In this document: positions 40,814-50,345 of the stretch, one piece after another
How positions within the stretch are numbered: position 1 is the stretch's first letter
Layout of the letters: the number at the start of each line of letters is the position of its first letter
Source: Fictibacillus nanhaiensis
Lineage (GTDB): Bacteria; Bacillota; Bacilli; Bacillales; Fictibacillaceae
DNA: 64,000 bases
Assembly: GCA_016401345.1 (NCBI GenBank)
Contig: JAEACG010000001.1
Span: 1 to 64,000 of the forward strand
Direction of reading: 5' to 3'
Made by a program: the position numbers and the translations under genes
Notes under the pieces: model-generated
What the model saw: only the letters and a program-made list of their open reading frames with translations
What the model was told of the DNA's origin: nothing
The model's database searches: none

Positions 40814-42775
40814 TTGGCTAGTAATAAGTCATTAATGGAGTATAACGATGATGCCATACAGGTGCTCGAAGGTTTAGAAGCCGTTCGAAAACGTCCAGGT
40901 ATGTATATTGGAAGTACGGATGCTAGAGGATTGCATCACCTCGTATATGAAATTGTAGATAACGCCGTTGACGAAGCATTAGGCGGATTCGGTGATTACA
41001 TACATGTGAAAATTCACAAAGACAATAGTGTGTCGGTATCGGATGATGGCCGAGGAATGCCTACAGGTATGCACAAACTTGGCAAACCAACACCAGAAAT
41101 CATCTTTACTGTTCTTCATGCTGGTGGAAAGTTTGGTCAAGGGGGATACAAAACATCTGGAGGATTGCATGGTGTAGGTGCTTCTGTTGTAAACGCACTA
41201 TCTGAATGGTTGGAAGTAACAATCCATCGTGACGGAAAGACTTATCGCCAGCGTTTTGAGAATGGCGGAAAACCTGTAACAACCCTTGAAGTGATCGGGA
41301 ATACGCGTAAGTCTGGAACAACCGTACACTTTAAACCAGACCCGACCATGTTTTCTACGATCAACTATAACTATGAAACATTAAGCGAACGATTACGAGA
41401 AGCCGCATTCCTGTTAAAAGGGATCAAGATCGTACTTGAAGATGCGCGTAACGGTGAAAAAGACGAGTTTCAGTTCGATACAGGTCTTGAAGCATTCGTA
41501 AAATACTTGAACGAAGATAAAGACTCTCTTCACACGGTTGTGAGTTTTGAAGGCATACAAAATGAGATCGAAGTGGATTTTGCTTTTCAGTATAACGATG
41601 GTTATGCAGAAAACGTATTATCATTCGTAAACAACGTTCGTACCAAGGACGGCGGAACACATGAATCGGGTGCGAAAACGGCGATCACTCGAAGCATTAA
41701 CGAATACGCTCGAAAAACGAGCATGTTAAAAGAAAAAGATAAAAACTTAGATGGATCTGATATCCGCGAAGGTTTAACAGCTGTTGTTTCCGTTCGTATT
41801 CCTGAAGAATTTCTGCAATTTGAAGGGCAAACGAAGAGTAAACTAGGAACGAGTGAAGCACGTTCTGCTGTGGATGCGGTCGTAGCGGTTAAGTTAGCGT
41901 ATTTCCTTGAGGAAAATCCTGCAATTAGTGAAATGCTCATCCGTAAAAGTATTAAAGCCGCACAAGCACGTGAAGCAGCACGAAAAGCACGTGAAGATGC
42001 TCGTAACGGTAAAAAGAACAAACGTAAGGATTCGATGTTAAGCGGTAAATTAACTCCAGCTACATCAAAGAATCCTGAACGAAATGAACTTTATCTTGTC
42101 GAGGGTGATTCTGCAGGAGGTTCGGCAAAGCAAGGGCGAGACCGTAAATTCCAAGCGATCCTTCCACTACGAGGAAAAGTAATCAACACAGAAAAAGCAA
42201 AGCTTGCTGATATCTTCAAGAACGAAGAAATCAACACAATCATTCATGCGATTGGAGCTGGAGTGGGCTCTGATTTTACTTTAAAAGATGTGAACTACGA
42301 TAAGATTGTAATCATGACTGATGCAGATACAGATGGTGCACACATTCAAGTTTTATTACTCACTTTTTTCTATCGATACATGAAGCCGCTTATTGAAGAA
42401 GGAAAAGTGTTCATCGCACTTCCTCCACTTTACAAAGTAAGCAAAGGGACTGGTAAGAAAGAAGTCATCGAATATGCTTGGGATGAAGACGAGCTTAGAG
42501 AAGCGCAGAAAAAGATCGGAAAAGGCTATATCATCCAGCGCTATAAAGGTCTAGGTGAGATGAATGCTGACCAATTATGGGAAACTACGATGGATCCTGA
42601 CACACGTACGTTGATCCGAGTAAGAATTGATGACGCTGCCCGTGCTGAAAAACGTGTATCTGTCCTAATGGGAGATAAAGTAGAACCGCGACGAAAGTGG
42701 ATCGAAGAACACGTTGCGTTTGGCATAAACGAAGAAACTAACATACTAGATAACGAGAACTTGTCAGCATTCTGA
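40814..42775 (+). CDS. parE: DNA topoisomerase IV subunit B
   Basis: 653 residues. The GHKL ATPase domain contains VDNAVDEALGGFG, DDGRGMP and GLHGVGASVVNALS. The TOPRIM domain contains LVEGDSAGGSAKQGRD, PLRGKVINTEKA (ParE rather than GyrB) and the metal-binding DADTDGAHI. With ParC it decatenates daughter chromosomes. The start is TTG at 40814 after GGAG. It is followed 13 nt later by parC. Confidence 0.97.
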   Translation: MASNKSLMEYNDDAIQVLEGLEAVRKRPGMYIGSTDARGLHHLVYEIVDNAVDEALGGFGDYIHVKIHKDNSVSVSDDGRGMPTGMHKLGKPTPEIIFTVLHAGGKFGQGGYKTSGGLHGVGASVVNALSEWLEVTIHRDGKTYRQRFENGGKPVTTLEVIGNTRKSGTTVHFKPDPTMFSTINYNYETLSERLREAAFLLKGIKIVLEDARNGEKDEFQFDTGLEAFVKYLNEDKDSLHTVVSFEGIQNEIEVDFAFQYNDGYAENVLSFVNNVRTKDGGTHESGAKTAITRSINEYARKTSMLKEKDKNLDGSDIREGLTAVVSVRIPEEFLQFEGQTKSKLGTSEARSAVDAVVAVKLAYFLEENPAISEMLIRKSIKAAQAREAARKAREDARNGKKNKRKDSMLSGKLTPATSKNPERNELYLVEGDSAGGSAKQGRDRKFQAILPLRGKVINTEKAKLADIFKNEEINTIIHAIGAGVGSDFTLKDVNYDKIVIMTDADTDGAHIQVLLLTFFYRYMKPLIEEGKVFIALPPLYKVSKGTGKKEVIEYAWDEDELREAQKKIGKGYIIQRYKGLGEMNADQLWETTMDPDTRTLIRVRIDDAARAEKRVSVLMGDKVEPRRKWIEEHVAFGINEETNILDNENLSAF

Positions 42776-42788
42776 GGAGGTTTAAAGA

Positions 42789-45233
42789 TTGTCACTGCTT
42801 GAGAAATTTAGAGAGCTGCCGTTAGAAGACGTAATCGGCGACCGCTTCGGAAGATACAGTAAATACATCATTCAGGAGCGTGCATTACCTGATGCAAGAG
42901 ACGGCCTGAAGCCCGTTCAGCGCCGTATTTTATATGCGATGTTCGCAGAAGGAAACACGAACGAAAAACCATACAGAAAATCAGCAAAAACGGTCGGAAA
43001 CGTAATCGGTAACTATCACCCACATGGTGATTCTTCCGTTTATGAAGCAATGGTCCGTATGAGTCAAGACTGGAAAGTAAGAAATGTGCTTATTCAGATG
43101 CACGGTAACAACGGTAGTATCGATGGAGACCCTGCAGCTGCTATGCGTTATACAGAGGCGAGGCTATCAGCTATCGCTTCTGAGCTACTCCGTGATATTG
43201 ATAAAGAGACAGTAGAATTCGCACCAAACTTTGATGATACAACCGAAGAACCGGTCGTATTACCAAGCCGTTATCCGAATCTATTAGTCAATGGATCAAC
43301 AGGGATCTCTGCTGGTTATGCGACAGATATTCCACCACATCACCTTGGTGAAGTAATCGATGCAGTTACGATGCAGATCGATAACCCGGATGTTTCTCTT
43401 GAGGAATTAATGACCGTGATTAAAGGGCCAGATTTCCCAACAGGTGGAATCGTTCAAGGTCTAGATGGCATTAAGAAGGCGTTTGAAACAGGAAAAGGTC
43501 GCTTTGTCATTCGTGCAAAAACGGAGATCGAGAGCTTAAAAGGCGGTCGTCAGCAGATCGTCATTACTGAAGTTCCTTTTGAAGTGAACAAAGCGAACCT
43601 TGTTAAGCGCATGGATGAGTTGCGTTTAGATAAAAAAGTAGATGGTATCGCTGAAATACGCGATGAGACGGATCGAACGGGTCTAAGAATCGTAATCGAG
43701 CTTCGTAAGGACGGTAATGCAGAAGGAATTCTAAACTATTTCTTTAAAAATACGGATCTTCAAGTCTCCTATAATTACAACATGGTAGCGATTCATAATA
43801 AGACACCGAAGCTGATGGGTTTGAAGGCGATTCTTCATTCTTACATTCAGCATCAAAAAGAAGTTGTTACTCGAAGAACACGATATGACCTAAGAAAAGC
43901 GGAAGAACGTTCACATATTGTTGAAGGTTTAATTAAAGCTATTTCAATTTTAGACGAAGTAATTGAAACGATCCGTGCTTCTAAAGATAAACGAAACGCC
44001 AAAGACAACATCATTGAAAAATTTCAGTTTACAGAACCACAAGCTGAAGCGATCGTTACGTTACAGCTTTATCGTTTAACGAATACAGATATCACGACGC
44101 TTCAATCGGAAGCTGAGGAATTAGCGAAAAAAATTACGTATCTTCGTTCACTATTAGACAGCGAGAAAAAGCTGTTTAACGTTATCAAAAAAGAGATGGC
44201 CGAGGTTCAGAAGAAATACGCTGATCCACGCCGAACAATCATTGAAGCGGAAATTGAAGAGATCAAGATCGATATGGAAGTCATGATTCCGTCTGAAGAT
44301 GTCATGGTGACTGTTACAGAAGACGGCTATGTAAAACGCTCTAGTGTTCGTTCATACAGTGCTTCTAACGGTGAACCGCCAGGCATGAAGGATACCGATT
44401 CACTTCTAATGGCGTCTCAGCTCAACACAACAGAAACGCTACTTATGTTCACGAACAAAGGAAACTACGTTTACCTGCCTGTGTACGAGATGCCTGAGAT
44501 CCGCTGGAAAGACATGGGGCAGCACTTAGCAAGTCTTGTTGGCCTAGATAAAGATGAAAAACTGATTAAAGCATACCCGATTAAAGAGTTTGCAGAGAAT
44601 CAATATCTAATCTTCTTTACTAAGCAGGGTATGGCGAAGAAAACAGAACTCAAGTCTTACAAAGCGACACGTTATAACCGTCCACTGATGGCCGTTAAGC
44701 TAAAAGCAGATGATGAAGTCGTAGACGTTTCGTTAACAAACGGAGTGCAAGATGTTTTCATTGCGACACATTTTGGACTAGGATTATGGTTTGCTGAAGA
44801 TGAGATCTCAATCGTTGGACAAAGAGCGTCTGGCGTTAAAGGCATAAATTTAAAAGCTGGGGACCATGTGGTTAGTGGATTTGCACTACCAGAAGACCCT
44901 GAGAAGGCACAAGTTGTTATTGCTACACAGCGTGGTGCACTTAAAAAGATGAAGATTTCAGAATTTGAAAGAACATCGCGTGCTAAACGTGGTCTTGTGA
45001 TGGTGAGGGAGTTAAAATCGAACCCTCATCGAATCGTGGGTATGAAGTTAATTACAGCAGATGGAGTACAGTTTGTACTAGAAACAAGCTCAGGTAAAGT
45101 TGAGACAATTTCTACATTGAATTACAAACCAGCTGATCGTTATAACAATGGTTCGTTCGTAGTGGATACCGGAGAAACAGGGCCTATAACGAGAATCAAA
45201 TCATTGGTTTCAACCGAACAAACAAAAGAGTAG
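42789..45233 (+). CDS. parC: DNA topoisomerase IV subunit A
   Basis: 814 residues. AAAMRYTEARLSAIA has the catalytic Tyr near 120. The quinolone region is HPHGDSSVYEAMVRMSQ, with the Ser and Glu at the positions of Ser80 and Glu84 in S. aureus intact, so no quinolone resistance is predicted here. The C-terminal beta-propeller repeats lack the GyrA box QRRGGKG, distinguishing it from GyrA. TTG start at 42789 after GGAGG. Confidence 0.97.
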   Translation: MSLLEKFRELPLEDVIGDRFGRYSKYIIQERALPDARDGLKPVQRRILYAMFAEGNTNEKPYRKSAKTVGNVIGNYHPHGDSSVYEAMVRMSQDWKVRNVLIQMHGNNGSIDGDPAAAMRYTEARLSAIASELLRDIDKETVEFAPNFDDTTEEPVVLPSRYPNLLVNGSTGISAGYATDIPPHHLGEVIDAVTMQIDNPDVSLEELMTVIKGPDFPTGGIVQGLDGIKKAFETGKGRFVIRAKTEIESLKGGRQQIVITEVPFEVNKANLVKRMDELRLDKKVDGIAEIRDETDRTGLRIVIELRKDGNAEGILNYFFKNTDLQVSYNYNMVAIHNKTPKLMGLKAILHSYIQHQKEVVTRRTRYDLRKAEERSHIVEGLIKAISILDEVIETIRASKDKRNAKDNIIEKFQFTEPQAEAIVTLQLYRLTNTDITTLQSEAEELAKKITYLRSLLDSEKKLFNVIKKEMAEVQKKYADPRRTIIEAEIEEIKIDMEVMIPSEDVMVTVTEDGYVKRSSVRSYSASNGEPPGMKDTDSLLMASQLNTTETLLMFTNKGNYVYLPVYEMPEIRWKDMGQHLASLVGLDKDEKLIKAYPIKEFAENQYLIFFTKQGMAKKTELKSYKATRYNRPLMAVKLKADDEVVDVSLTNGVQDVFIATHFGLGLWFAEDEISIVGQRASGVKGINLKAGDHVVSGFALPEDPEKAQVVIATQRGALKKMKISEFERTSRAKRGLVMVRELKSNPHRIVGMKLITADGVQFVLETSSGKVETISTLNYKPADRYNNGSFVVDTGETGPITRIKSLVSTEQTKE

Positions 45234-45249
45234 CGCTTGCTGCTCTTTT
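45228..45249 (+). terminator. Terminator of parEC
   Basis: GAGTAGC pairs with GCTGCTC (one T-G pair) around a 4-nt loop, overlapping the parC stop codon and followed by TTTTC. Confidence 0.75.
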
Positions 45250-45291
45250 CTTCTTTTTTGAATGTATTAATTCTTTGTAGTTCATGAAAGT

Positions 45292-45422
45292 AGTTGATTT
45301 CCGTTCCAGGATACTCGCTTTCCATGGGGCGTGCGGTGAGCCTCCTGCCGCTTTGCGCCTTTAGAAGTCTCCACCTGACCGCTCGTCCCATAGGAGTCTC
45401 GCACCTTGCACTCCAATCAACT
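45292..45422. repeat. Interspersed Bacillaceae repeat, 131 bp, with terminal inverted repeats
   Basis: AGTTGATT at 45292-45299 and AATCAACT at 45415-45422 bound the element. Inside is GC-rich sequence unlike its surroundings: CCGTTCCAGG, GGGGCGTGCGGTGAGCC, GCTTTGCGCC, CCGCTCGTCCCATAGGAGTC and TCGCACCTTGCACTCC. The same text, in slightly varied form, is familiar to me from many Bacillaceae intergenic regions. It encodes no protein and has no transposase. It occupies most of the 300-nt gap after parC. Confidence 0.75.
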
Positions 45423-45538
45423 TATCAAAGAAGTCAAGAATTAAAAATCATGTAAATAAGAACCCTCTATAATTAGTAAATGAAGAAGATAAAACAGTAA
45501 GGGAAACGACACAACGAGAGAAATGAGAGATACATAAC

Positions 45539-46045
45539 ATGAAGAGCAACACACATTTACTTGGAGGCGTTGTTGCAGGGGCCCTTTATAAGGCTTTCAC
45601 TGATTTGCCTCCAGAGACTCTGCAGCATGAACTGACTTTTTTTGGTGCGGCTATTTTTGGCAGCTTGCTTCCAGATCTTTGTCATCCAGGATCATATTTA
45701 GGGAAGAAAACCGTTTTTTTATCAAGAACAATTTCTAAGACATTCGGGCATCGTACGATTACTCATAGCTGGATGATGATTTTAGTATTATTTTTGTTGC
45801 CACAATGGATAGATTGGCGTTATGAAGAAAGTTTAAGCATCGGCTTGGTAGTAGGAGTACTTTCGCATCTTATTCTAGATGCTGCGACATCTAGGGGTAT
45901 TCAACTTCTTTATCCGCTACCTATTCGCTTTCGTTTTCCTTTCTACACGAAAACAGGCTCAAGAACAGAAACGAACATAGCGTCATTACTCGGATTATTA
46001 GCCGCTGTCTTGATGATTCATCTATATATTGTGTCCCTGTTTTAA
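45539..46045 (+). CDS. Membrane-bound metal-dependent hydrolase, YdjM/DUF457-like
   Basis: 168 residues. THLLGGVVAGALYKAF at the N-terminus, GSLLPDLCHPGSYLGKK, GHRTITHSWMMILVLF (the HRxxTHS signature) and GVLSHLILDAATSRGIQLLYP with several metal ligands are characteristic of YdjM-type proteins. Four or five hydrophobic helices. The ribosome site is weak. The physiological substrate is unknown. Confidence 0.88.
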   Translation: MKSNTHLLGGVVAGALYKAFTDLPPETLQHELTFFGAAIFGSLLPDLCHPGSYLGKKTVFLSRTISKTFGHRTITHSWMMILVLFLLPQWIDWRYEESLSIGLVVGVLSHLILDAATSRGIQLLYPLPIRFRFPFYTKTGSRTETNIASLLGLLAAVLMIHLYIVSLF

Positions 46046-46129
46046 AGCAAGAACTTAAAAAAAGGGTTTAATTTACTTCCTCAATGGTAATACAACAATT
46101 GTATACAAAAAATGAGGAGTGGTTTAGTA

Positions 46130-46645
46130 ATGGCTAAAATTGCAACAGTACTCGCAAACATGTTTGAAGATGTAGAATATACGGAACCGGCAAAAGCTTT
46201 TCGAGAAGCTGGCCATGAGGTAACCGTTATCGGCTCAGAAAAAGGGGCAACACTTGAAGGAAAACAAAAGGAAGCTCAAGTGACGACAAATGCCGCAATT
46301 TCAGAAGTGTCGCCTAATGATTATGATGCGCTTTTCATTCCCGGTGGATTTTCGCCTGATATTTTAAGAGGTGATGACGAATTCGTTCAGTTTACAAAAC
46401 ATTTTGCTGATGAAGGGAAGCCTGTATTTGCAATCTGTCATGGTCCGCAGCTCTTGATTTCTGCAGAGGTTCTAAACGGAAGAAGCATTACCGGATTTAA
46501 GTCCATTCATGTTGATCTAAAAAACGCTGGAGCAACAGTTAAGGATGAAGAGGTTGTCGTTTGTGGAGGTAATCTTGTAACGAGCCGCCAACCAGATGAT
46601 ATTCCTGCCTTTATTCGAGAGTCATTAAAAGCCCTGCAACAATAA
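46130..46645 (+). CDS. DJ-1/PfpI-family protein (general stress protein 18-like)
   Basis: 171 residues. IATVLANMFEDVEYTEPAKAF, DALFIPGGFSPDILRG, and the nucleophile elbow AICHGPQLL with Cys near residue 104. This is the PfpI/YfkM/YraA class of glutamine-amidotransferase-like proteins, proposed as deglycases or peptidases. ATG 46130 is preferred, 10 nt after GAGGAG; ATG 46112 overlaps that site. A palindrome TTGTATACAA lies at 46099-46108, a possible operator. Confidence 0.9.
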   Translation: MAKIATVLANMFEDVEYTEPAKAFREAGHEVTVIGSEKGATLEGKQKEAQVTTNAAISEVSPNDYDALFIPGGFSPDILRGDDEFVQFTKHFADEGKPVFAICHGPQLLISAEVLNGRSITGFKSIHVDLKNAGATVKDEEVVVCGGNLVTSRQPDDIPAFIRESLKALQQ

Positions 46646-46660
46646 GCTAATACAAGATGA

Positions 46661-46691
46661 ACCGTCTAGAAATAGCTTCTAGACGGTTTTT
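46661..46691 (+). terminator. Rho-independent terminator
   Basis: 11-bp perfect stem (ACCGTCTAGAA with TTCTAGACGGT), 5-nt loop, T run. Confidence 0.92.
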
Positions 46692-46758
46692 CAATGTTGA
46701 AACTAAATCTAGCACACAGCGTACAATAGGTATGAACATATAGATAGGATGAAGAACG

Positions 46759-47583
46759 ATGGAATCGAAAGAGTATTTATTAAAAGAACTTCAACAGATC
46801 GAGAAATGGGAAAAAGATCAAAAAGGGTTATGGTTCTGGGAGCGAATTACTCGCCTGCCGTTTAAGCTGCTAGATAAAGTGACACCAAAATTCATTCAAA
46901 ATAAGATTGGAACACTGCTTGATGAGATTGGTGGATACATACAAAACGGTGGTCAATATCTATCAAAAGAGCAATCGGTTTTTCAGTTCTTCGAAAAACA
47001 AACAGGTAGATCGATACATGAATTAGCCGACTTTAAAACCATACCCGTTGAAGAAATGAAGAACGTTTCCTTGGAGCTTGCAAACAAACGAAAAAGTGCT
47101 GCAACTCTACAAGGAGCCAGTACTGGAATTGGAGGTATCTTCACACTAGCGATTGATATACCTGCTATATTAGCCATCTCTTTAAAAACTTTACAAGAAA
47201 TCGCGATCATACACGGATATGATCCAAATAATAAAGAAGAACGAGTCTATATCTTAAAATGCCTCCAATTTTCTACTTCTGATTATGTAGGTAAAGAAGC
47301 GATTCTTAATGAACTTGCTGCAATCAGTAAGGATGAAATGAAATCAAGAGAAGTCGTTTCTCAAATACAAGGATGGAGAGAGGTCACATTAACATTTACA
47401 GAGTCATTTGGTTGGAAAAAGCTGTTTCAGATGGTACCTATAGCAGGAATTATATTTGGAGCATTTGCCAATCGTTCAATGATCAGTGATCTTGCAGAAA
47501 CAGGAACCATGCTTTACCAAAAGAGAAGGATTGTAGAACGACTAAATTCTACTTCTAATCCTATCGTTGAATCGCAAAATTAA
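46759..47583 (+). CDS. EcsC-family protein
   Basis: 274 residues. LANKRKSAATLQGASTGIGGIFTLAIDIPAILAISLKTLQEIAIIHGYDP is the EcsC family core, two hydrophobic segments with a conserved glycine-rich turn. The rest is charged helix. AGGATGAAG before the ATG. EcsC is tied to the Ecs ABC system in B. subtilis but this gene is alone; function unclear. Confidence 0.88.
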   Translation: MESKEYLLKELQQIEKWEKDQKGLWFWERITRLPFKLLDKVTPKFIQNKIGTLLDEIGGYIQNGGQYLSKEQSVFQFFEKQTGRSIHELADFKTIPVEEMKNVSLELANKRKSAATLQGASTGIGGIFTLAIDIPAILAISLKTLQEIAIIHGYDPNNKEERVYILKCLQFSTSDYVGKEAILNELAAISKDEMKSREVVSQIQGWREVTLTFTESFGWKKLFQMVPIAGIIFGAFANRSMISDLAETGTMLYQKRRIVERLNSTSNPIVESQN

Positions 47584-47601
47584 TAAAAGTGAAATATACG
47601 G

Positions 47602-47642
47602 AAAGGACATTTTTCTACTACGTTAGAAAATGTCCTTTTTTT
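47602..47642 (+). terminator. Rho-independent terminator
   Basis: AAAGGACATTTT pairs with AAAATGTCCTTT around a 13-nt loop region, followed by seven T. Confidence 0.9.
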
Positions 47643-47783
47643 GTAGTCTGGTCATCTTTTATACAAACCATAGAGAATCGAATTTCAGTTTAGAAGGACT
47701 AATGAACGTGTATGTTGAAAATACATGTAATACACATAAGAAATATATGTAAATAATAGAACTCAAGAAGGTGACAAGGAAAC

Positions 47784-48017
47784 GTGGAACATATTGATAA
47801 AAGAAATCGATTAGAAGAAAAACCTTTTAGTTATCGAGAAACAAAAGATCACAACGTATTTTTAGATTACTACGGAAAACAAGTGAAAATTCTTAAAGGA
47901 AAGGAAGCAGAAAAGTTTTTAAATAGAATAAAAGCAGCAGACAGCGAAATGGCAGAACAGCTGATTATGGCTAAAATAACCGGTAATTTCAAAAGGGGTA
48001 ATGAACGAAAAGCATGA
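47784..48017 (+). CDS. Small basic protein of unknown function
   Basis: 77 residues: MEHIDKRNRLEEKPFSYRETKDHNVFLDYYGKQVKILKGKEAEKFLNRI, highly charged, no membrane segment. GTG start at 47784, with AAGGTGACAAGG just upstream. Similar small proteins occur throughout Bacillaceae without assigned function. Single gene. Confidence 0.7.
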   Translation: MEHIDKRNRLEEKPFSYRETKDHNVFLDYYGKQVKILKGKEAEKFLNRIKAADSEMAEQLIMAKITGNFKRGNERKA

Positions 48018-48101
48018 CATGACTTCAATTCCTTGAGATGCACAAATTCTATTAAACAATGATTTTTAAGTCATACTCATCAAAGTTCAGGAGTGAAGTA
48101 G

Positions 48102-49595
48102 ATGAAAGGGTTCAATTACAAAGATTATGATGGATTAGGGCTTGCAGAGTTAGTTAGAAAAAAAGAAGTCAAGCCGATTGAACTGCTTGAAGAGTCCATC
48201 AAAAGGATTGATACTCTAAATCCAAAAATAAATGCTGTTATAAATACGATGTATGAAAAGGCACGGGTGATGGCTGACAATGAACAAAGTGGACCGTTTT
48301 CAGGTGTACCTACGCTGTTAAAAAATATTTCACAAGAGGTTGAAGGTGAACCGATTACTGCTGGCTCGAAAGCTTTCCTTTCTTACCGGTCAAAGATAGA
48401 TTCTGAATATGTACGAAGATTAAAAAAAGCTGGCGTTGTATTAGTCGGCCAGACGAACGTTCCGGAGTTTGCGTTAGTCGCTTATACCGAACCCGTTCAA
48501 TACGGTCCAACCCGGAATCCATGGAATCTGAAACATACGCCTGGCGGTTCAAGTGGAGGTTCAGCAGCAGCTGTCGCCTCTGGTATGGTTCCTTTTGCCG
48601 GTGCTAATGATGGAGGTGGTTCCATTCGAATTCCAGCATCTTATTGTGGTTTGTTTGGATTAAAACCAACAAGAGGAAGAACCCCCGTCGGTCCTAACTT
48701 AGGCCGTTCCTGGCAAGGAGCGTCAGCTGAACACGTCCTAACACGAACCGTTAGAGACAGTGCTGCCATGCTGGATCAATTGCATGGTCATGAGAAAGCA
48801 GGTGCCTTTTATACTCCAAAATATAAAGGCAGTTTCCTAGATGCTGCTAGTACTCCAATTGATGGGAAGTTAAGAATTGCTTTTTCTGTTACATCGCCGA
48901 TCAAAACAGGAGTTCATCCTGAATGTCGAGATGCAGTGCTTAATTCTGCGAGAATATTAGAGTCTATGGGGCACGATGTGGAAGAAGTTGATGCTCCTGT
49001 TGATGGGGAAAAGCTAGCAAAAAGTTATTTAAATATGTACTTTGGTGAAACGGCGGCTACTTTGACGTCTCTAGAAAGTATTCTTGGCCGGAAAGTGACT
49101 TACCGAGATGTAGAACCTTCTACTTGGCTGCTTGGTTTGCTAGGAAAAGCAACTTCCGCAGAAGAATTTGTGCTCAGTATTAGAGAATGGGATATTGCAG
49201 CTCTCCAGATGGAGACCTTTCATGAAACTTATGATCTTTACATAACGCCTACGACGGCTTTTCCCCCGGCTATGATTGGAGAACTTCAGCCAAGCGCTTC
49301 TGAACAGTTTCTTATTCGTACTGTTAGTAGAATCGGTCTTGGTGGGTTATTAAAAAAGGCAGGAATCGTAGATCAGATTGCTCGAAAAAATCTAGCTAGA
49401 ACTCCTTTCACTCAGTTGGCTAATCTGACTGGACAACCGGCTATGTCCGTTCCGATGCATCGTACAGAAGATGGACTACCGATAGGAGTGCAGGTCATTG
49501 CGGCAAGAGGTCATGAGAATTTGTTGCTGCAATTAGCTGGAGAGCTTGAACAATCGGAACATTGGATAGATGTGCGTCAAAATCCTTTATTTTAA
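48102..49595 (+). CDS. Amidase of the amidase-signature family
   Basis: 497 residues. [18 protein letters not shown] is the amidase-signature core with the cis-Ser and the nucleophile Ser in [19 protein letters not shown]; the catalytic Lys is in [12 protein letters not shown]. These form the Ser-cisSer-Lys triad. The family hydrolyses diverse amides; it is not a GatA, as no gat genes are near. CAGGAGTGAAG before the ATG; ends on a terminator. Confidence 0.93.
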   Translation: MKGFNYKDYDGLGLAELVRKKEVKPIELLEESIKRIDTLNPKINAVINTMYEKARVMADNEQSGPFSGVPTLLKNISQEVEGEPITAGSKAFLSYRSKIDSEYVRRLKKAGVVLVGQTNVPEFALVAYTEPVQYGPTRNPWNLKHTPGGSSGGSAAAVASGMVPFAGANDGGGSIRIPASYCGLFGLKPTRGRTPVGPNLGRSWQGASAEHVLTRTVRDSAAMLDQLHGHEKAGAFYTPKYKGSFLDAASTPIDGKLRIAFSVTSPIKTGVHPECRDAVLNSARILESMGHDVEEVDAPVDGEKLAKSYLNMYFGETAATLTSLESILGRKVTYRDVEPSTWLLGLLGKATSAEEFVLSIREWDIAALQMETFHETYDLYITPTTAFPPAMIGELQPSASEQFLIRTVSRIGLGGLLKKAGIVDQIARKNLARTPFTQLANLTGQPAMSVPMHRTEDGLPIGVQVIAARGHENLLLQLAGELEQSEHWIDVRQNPLF

Positions 49596-49625
49596 ATCGT
49601 CTAGCACCTGCTAGGCGATTTTTTT
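49594..49625 (+). terminator. Rho-independent terminator
   Basis: AAATCGTCTAGC pairs with GCTAGGCGATTT (one G-T pair) around a 4-nt loop, then a T run; overlaps the amidase stop codon. Confidence 0.9.
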
Positions 49626-49735
49626 ATTAGCGAACAAAATTTACTATCATTCACATAAGTGGCAAGTACATGTTCATACAATAAGAGGAGTTCTTCGCTA
49701 TCTTTCATTCTTAATAAATTATCGAAGGAGGTAAC

Positions 49736-50293
49736 ATGGTGAGAACGATTCAAAAGTCATTGACCATACTCGATTCATTAAGCGATCCTTCAAAGGAAGA
49801 TCTCAAGACAGCGTTGATTTCTTTAAATATAGAGCTAGAGGATGTTCAAACTGAACTTAAAATTTCAGAGAGTAAACCGTATTATAGAAAGCTGTTATAC
49901 CAGAACGAAGATGTAGAATTATTGGTAATGAATTGGTCACAATTAGAGTGTGCTCCGCATGATCACGGTTCTTCTCAAGGTTGGATCAAAGTGCTTAGTG
50001 GTTCTTCCAAAAATACTGTTTATGAGATTAGTGAAAATGGGTTGCCTTCTGAATTATTTACATCGACTCATACTAAAGACCAGATTTTCTACGCACCTAA
50101 AAGAGGAATCCATAAGATGAAGGCTGAAGAAAGTAGCGCTCTTGTCACACTCCACCTCTATTCGCCACCCATTAGTGGTATGAAAGTATATGATCTTGAA
50201 AAATGTTCAGTGTGTGTCGTCTCTGATGATTGCGGAGCATGGTGGCCAGATGAGCAGCGACAAAAGTTAAAAGAGGTACAGTTGAATTCTTGA
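49736..50293 (+). CDS. Cysteine dioxygenase-like cupin
   Basis: 185 residues. CAPHDHGSSQGWIKVLSGS carries the HxH metal ligands and KRGIHKMKAEESSALVTLHLYSPPIS the third histidine, matching the cysteine dioxygenase cupin. It would oxidise cysteine or a related thiol to its sulfinate. ATG 49736 or GTG 49739 follow AAGGAGGT closely. Single gene with its own terminator. Confidence 0.85.
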   Translation: MVRTIQKSLTILDSLSDPSKEDLKTALISLNIELEDVQTELKISESKPYYRKLLYQNEDVELLVMNWSQLECAPHDHGSSQGWIKVLSGSSKNTVYEISENGLPSELFTSTHTKDQIFYAPKRGIHKMKAEESSALVTLHLYSPPISGMKVYDLEKCSVCVVSDDCGAWWPDEQRQKLKEVQLNS

Positions 50294-50306
50294 GTAACAG
50301 ATACGA

Positions 50307-50341
50307 AGTCCAATTAAAGGAAAAGTTTAATTGGACTTTTT
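50307..50341. terminator. Terminator between convergent genes
   Basis: 12-bp perfect stem (AGTCCAATTAAA with TTTAATTGGACT), 7-nt loop and T run. Confidence 0.92.
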
Positions 50342-50345
50342 CTAT

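Noticed and set aside
41602-42021. Minus-strand ORF of 139 codons within parE
   Set aside because: Antisense shadow of a highly conserved gene; low-complexity and no start signals.
40814-45233. Assignment as gyrB-gyrA
   Set aside because: PLRGKVINTEKA, the absent GyrA box, and the neighbouring yneT indicate topoisomerase IV.
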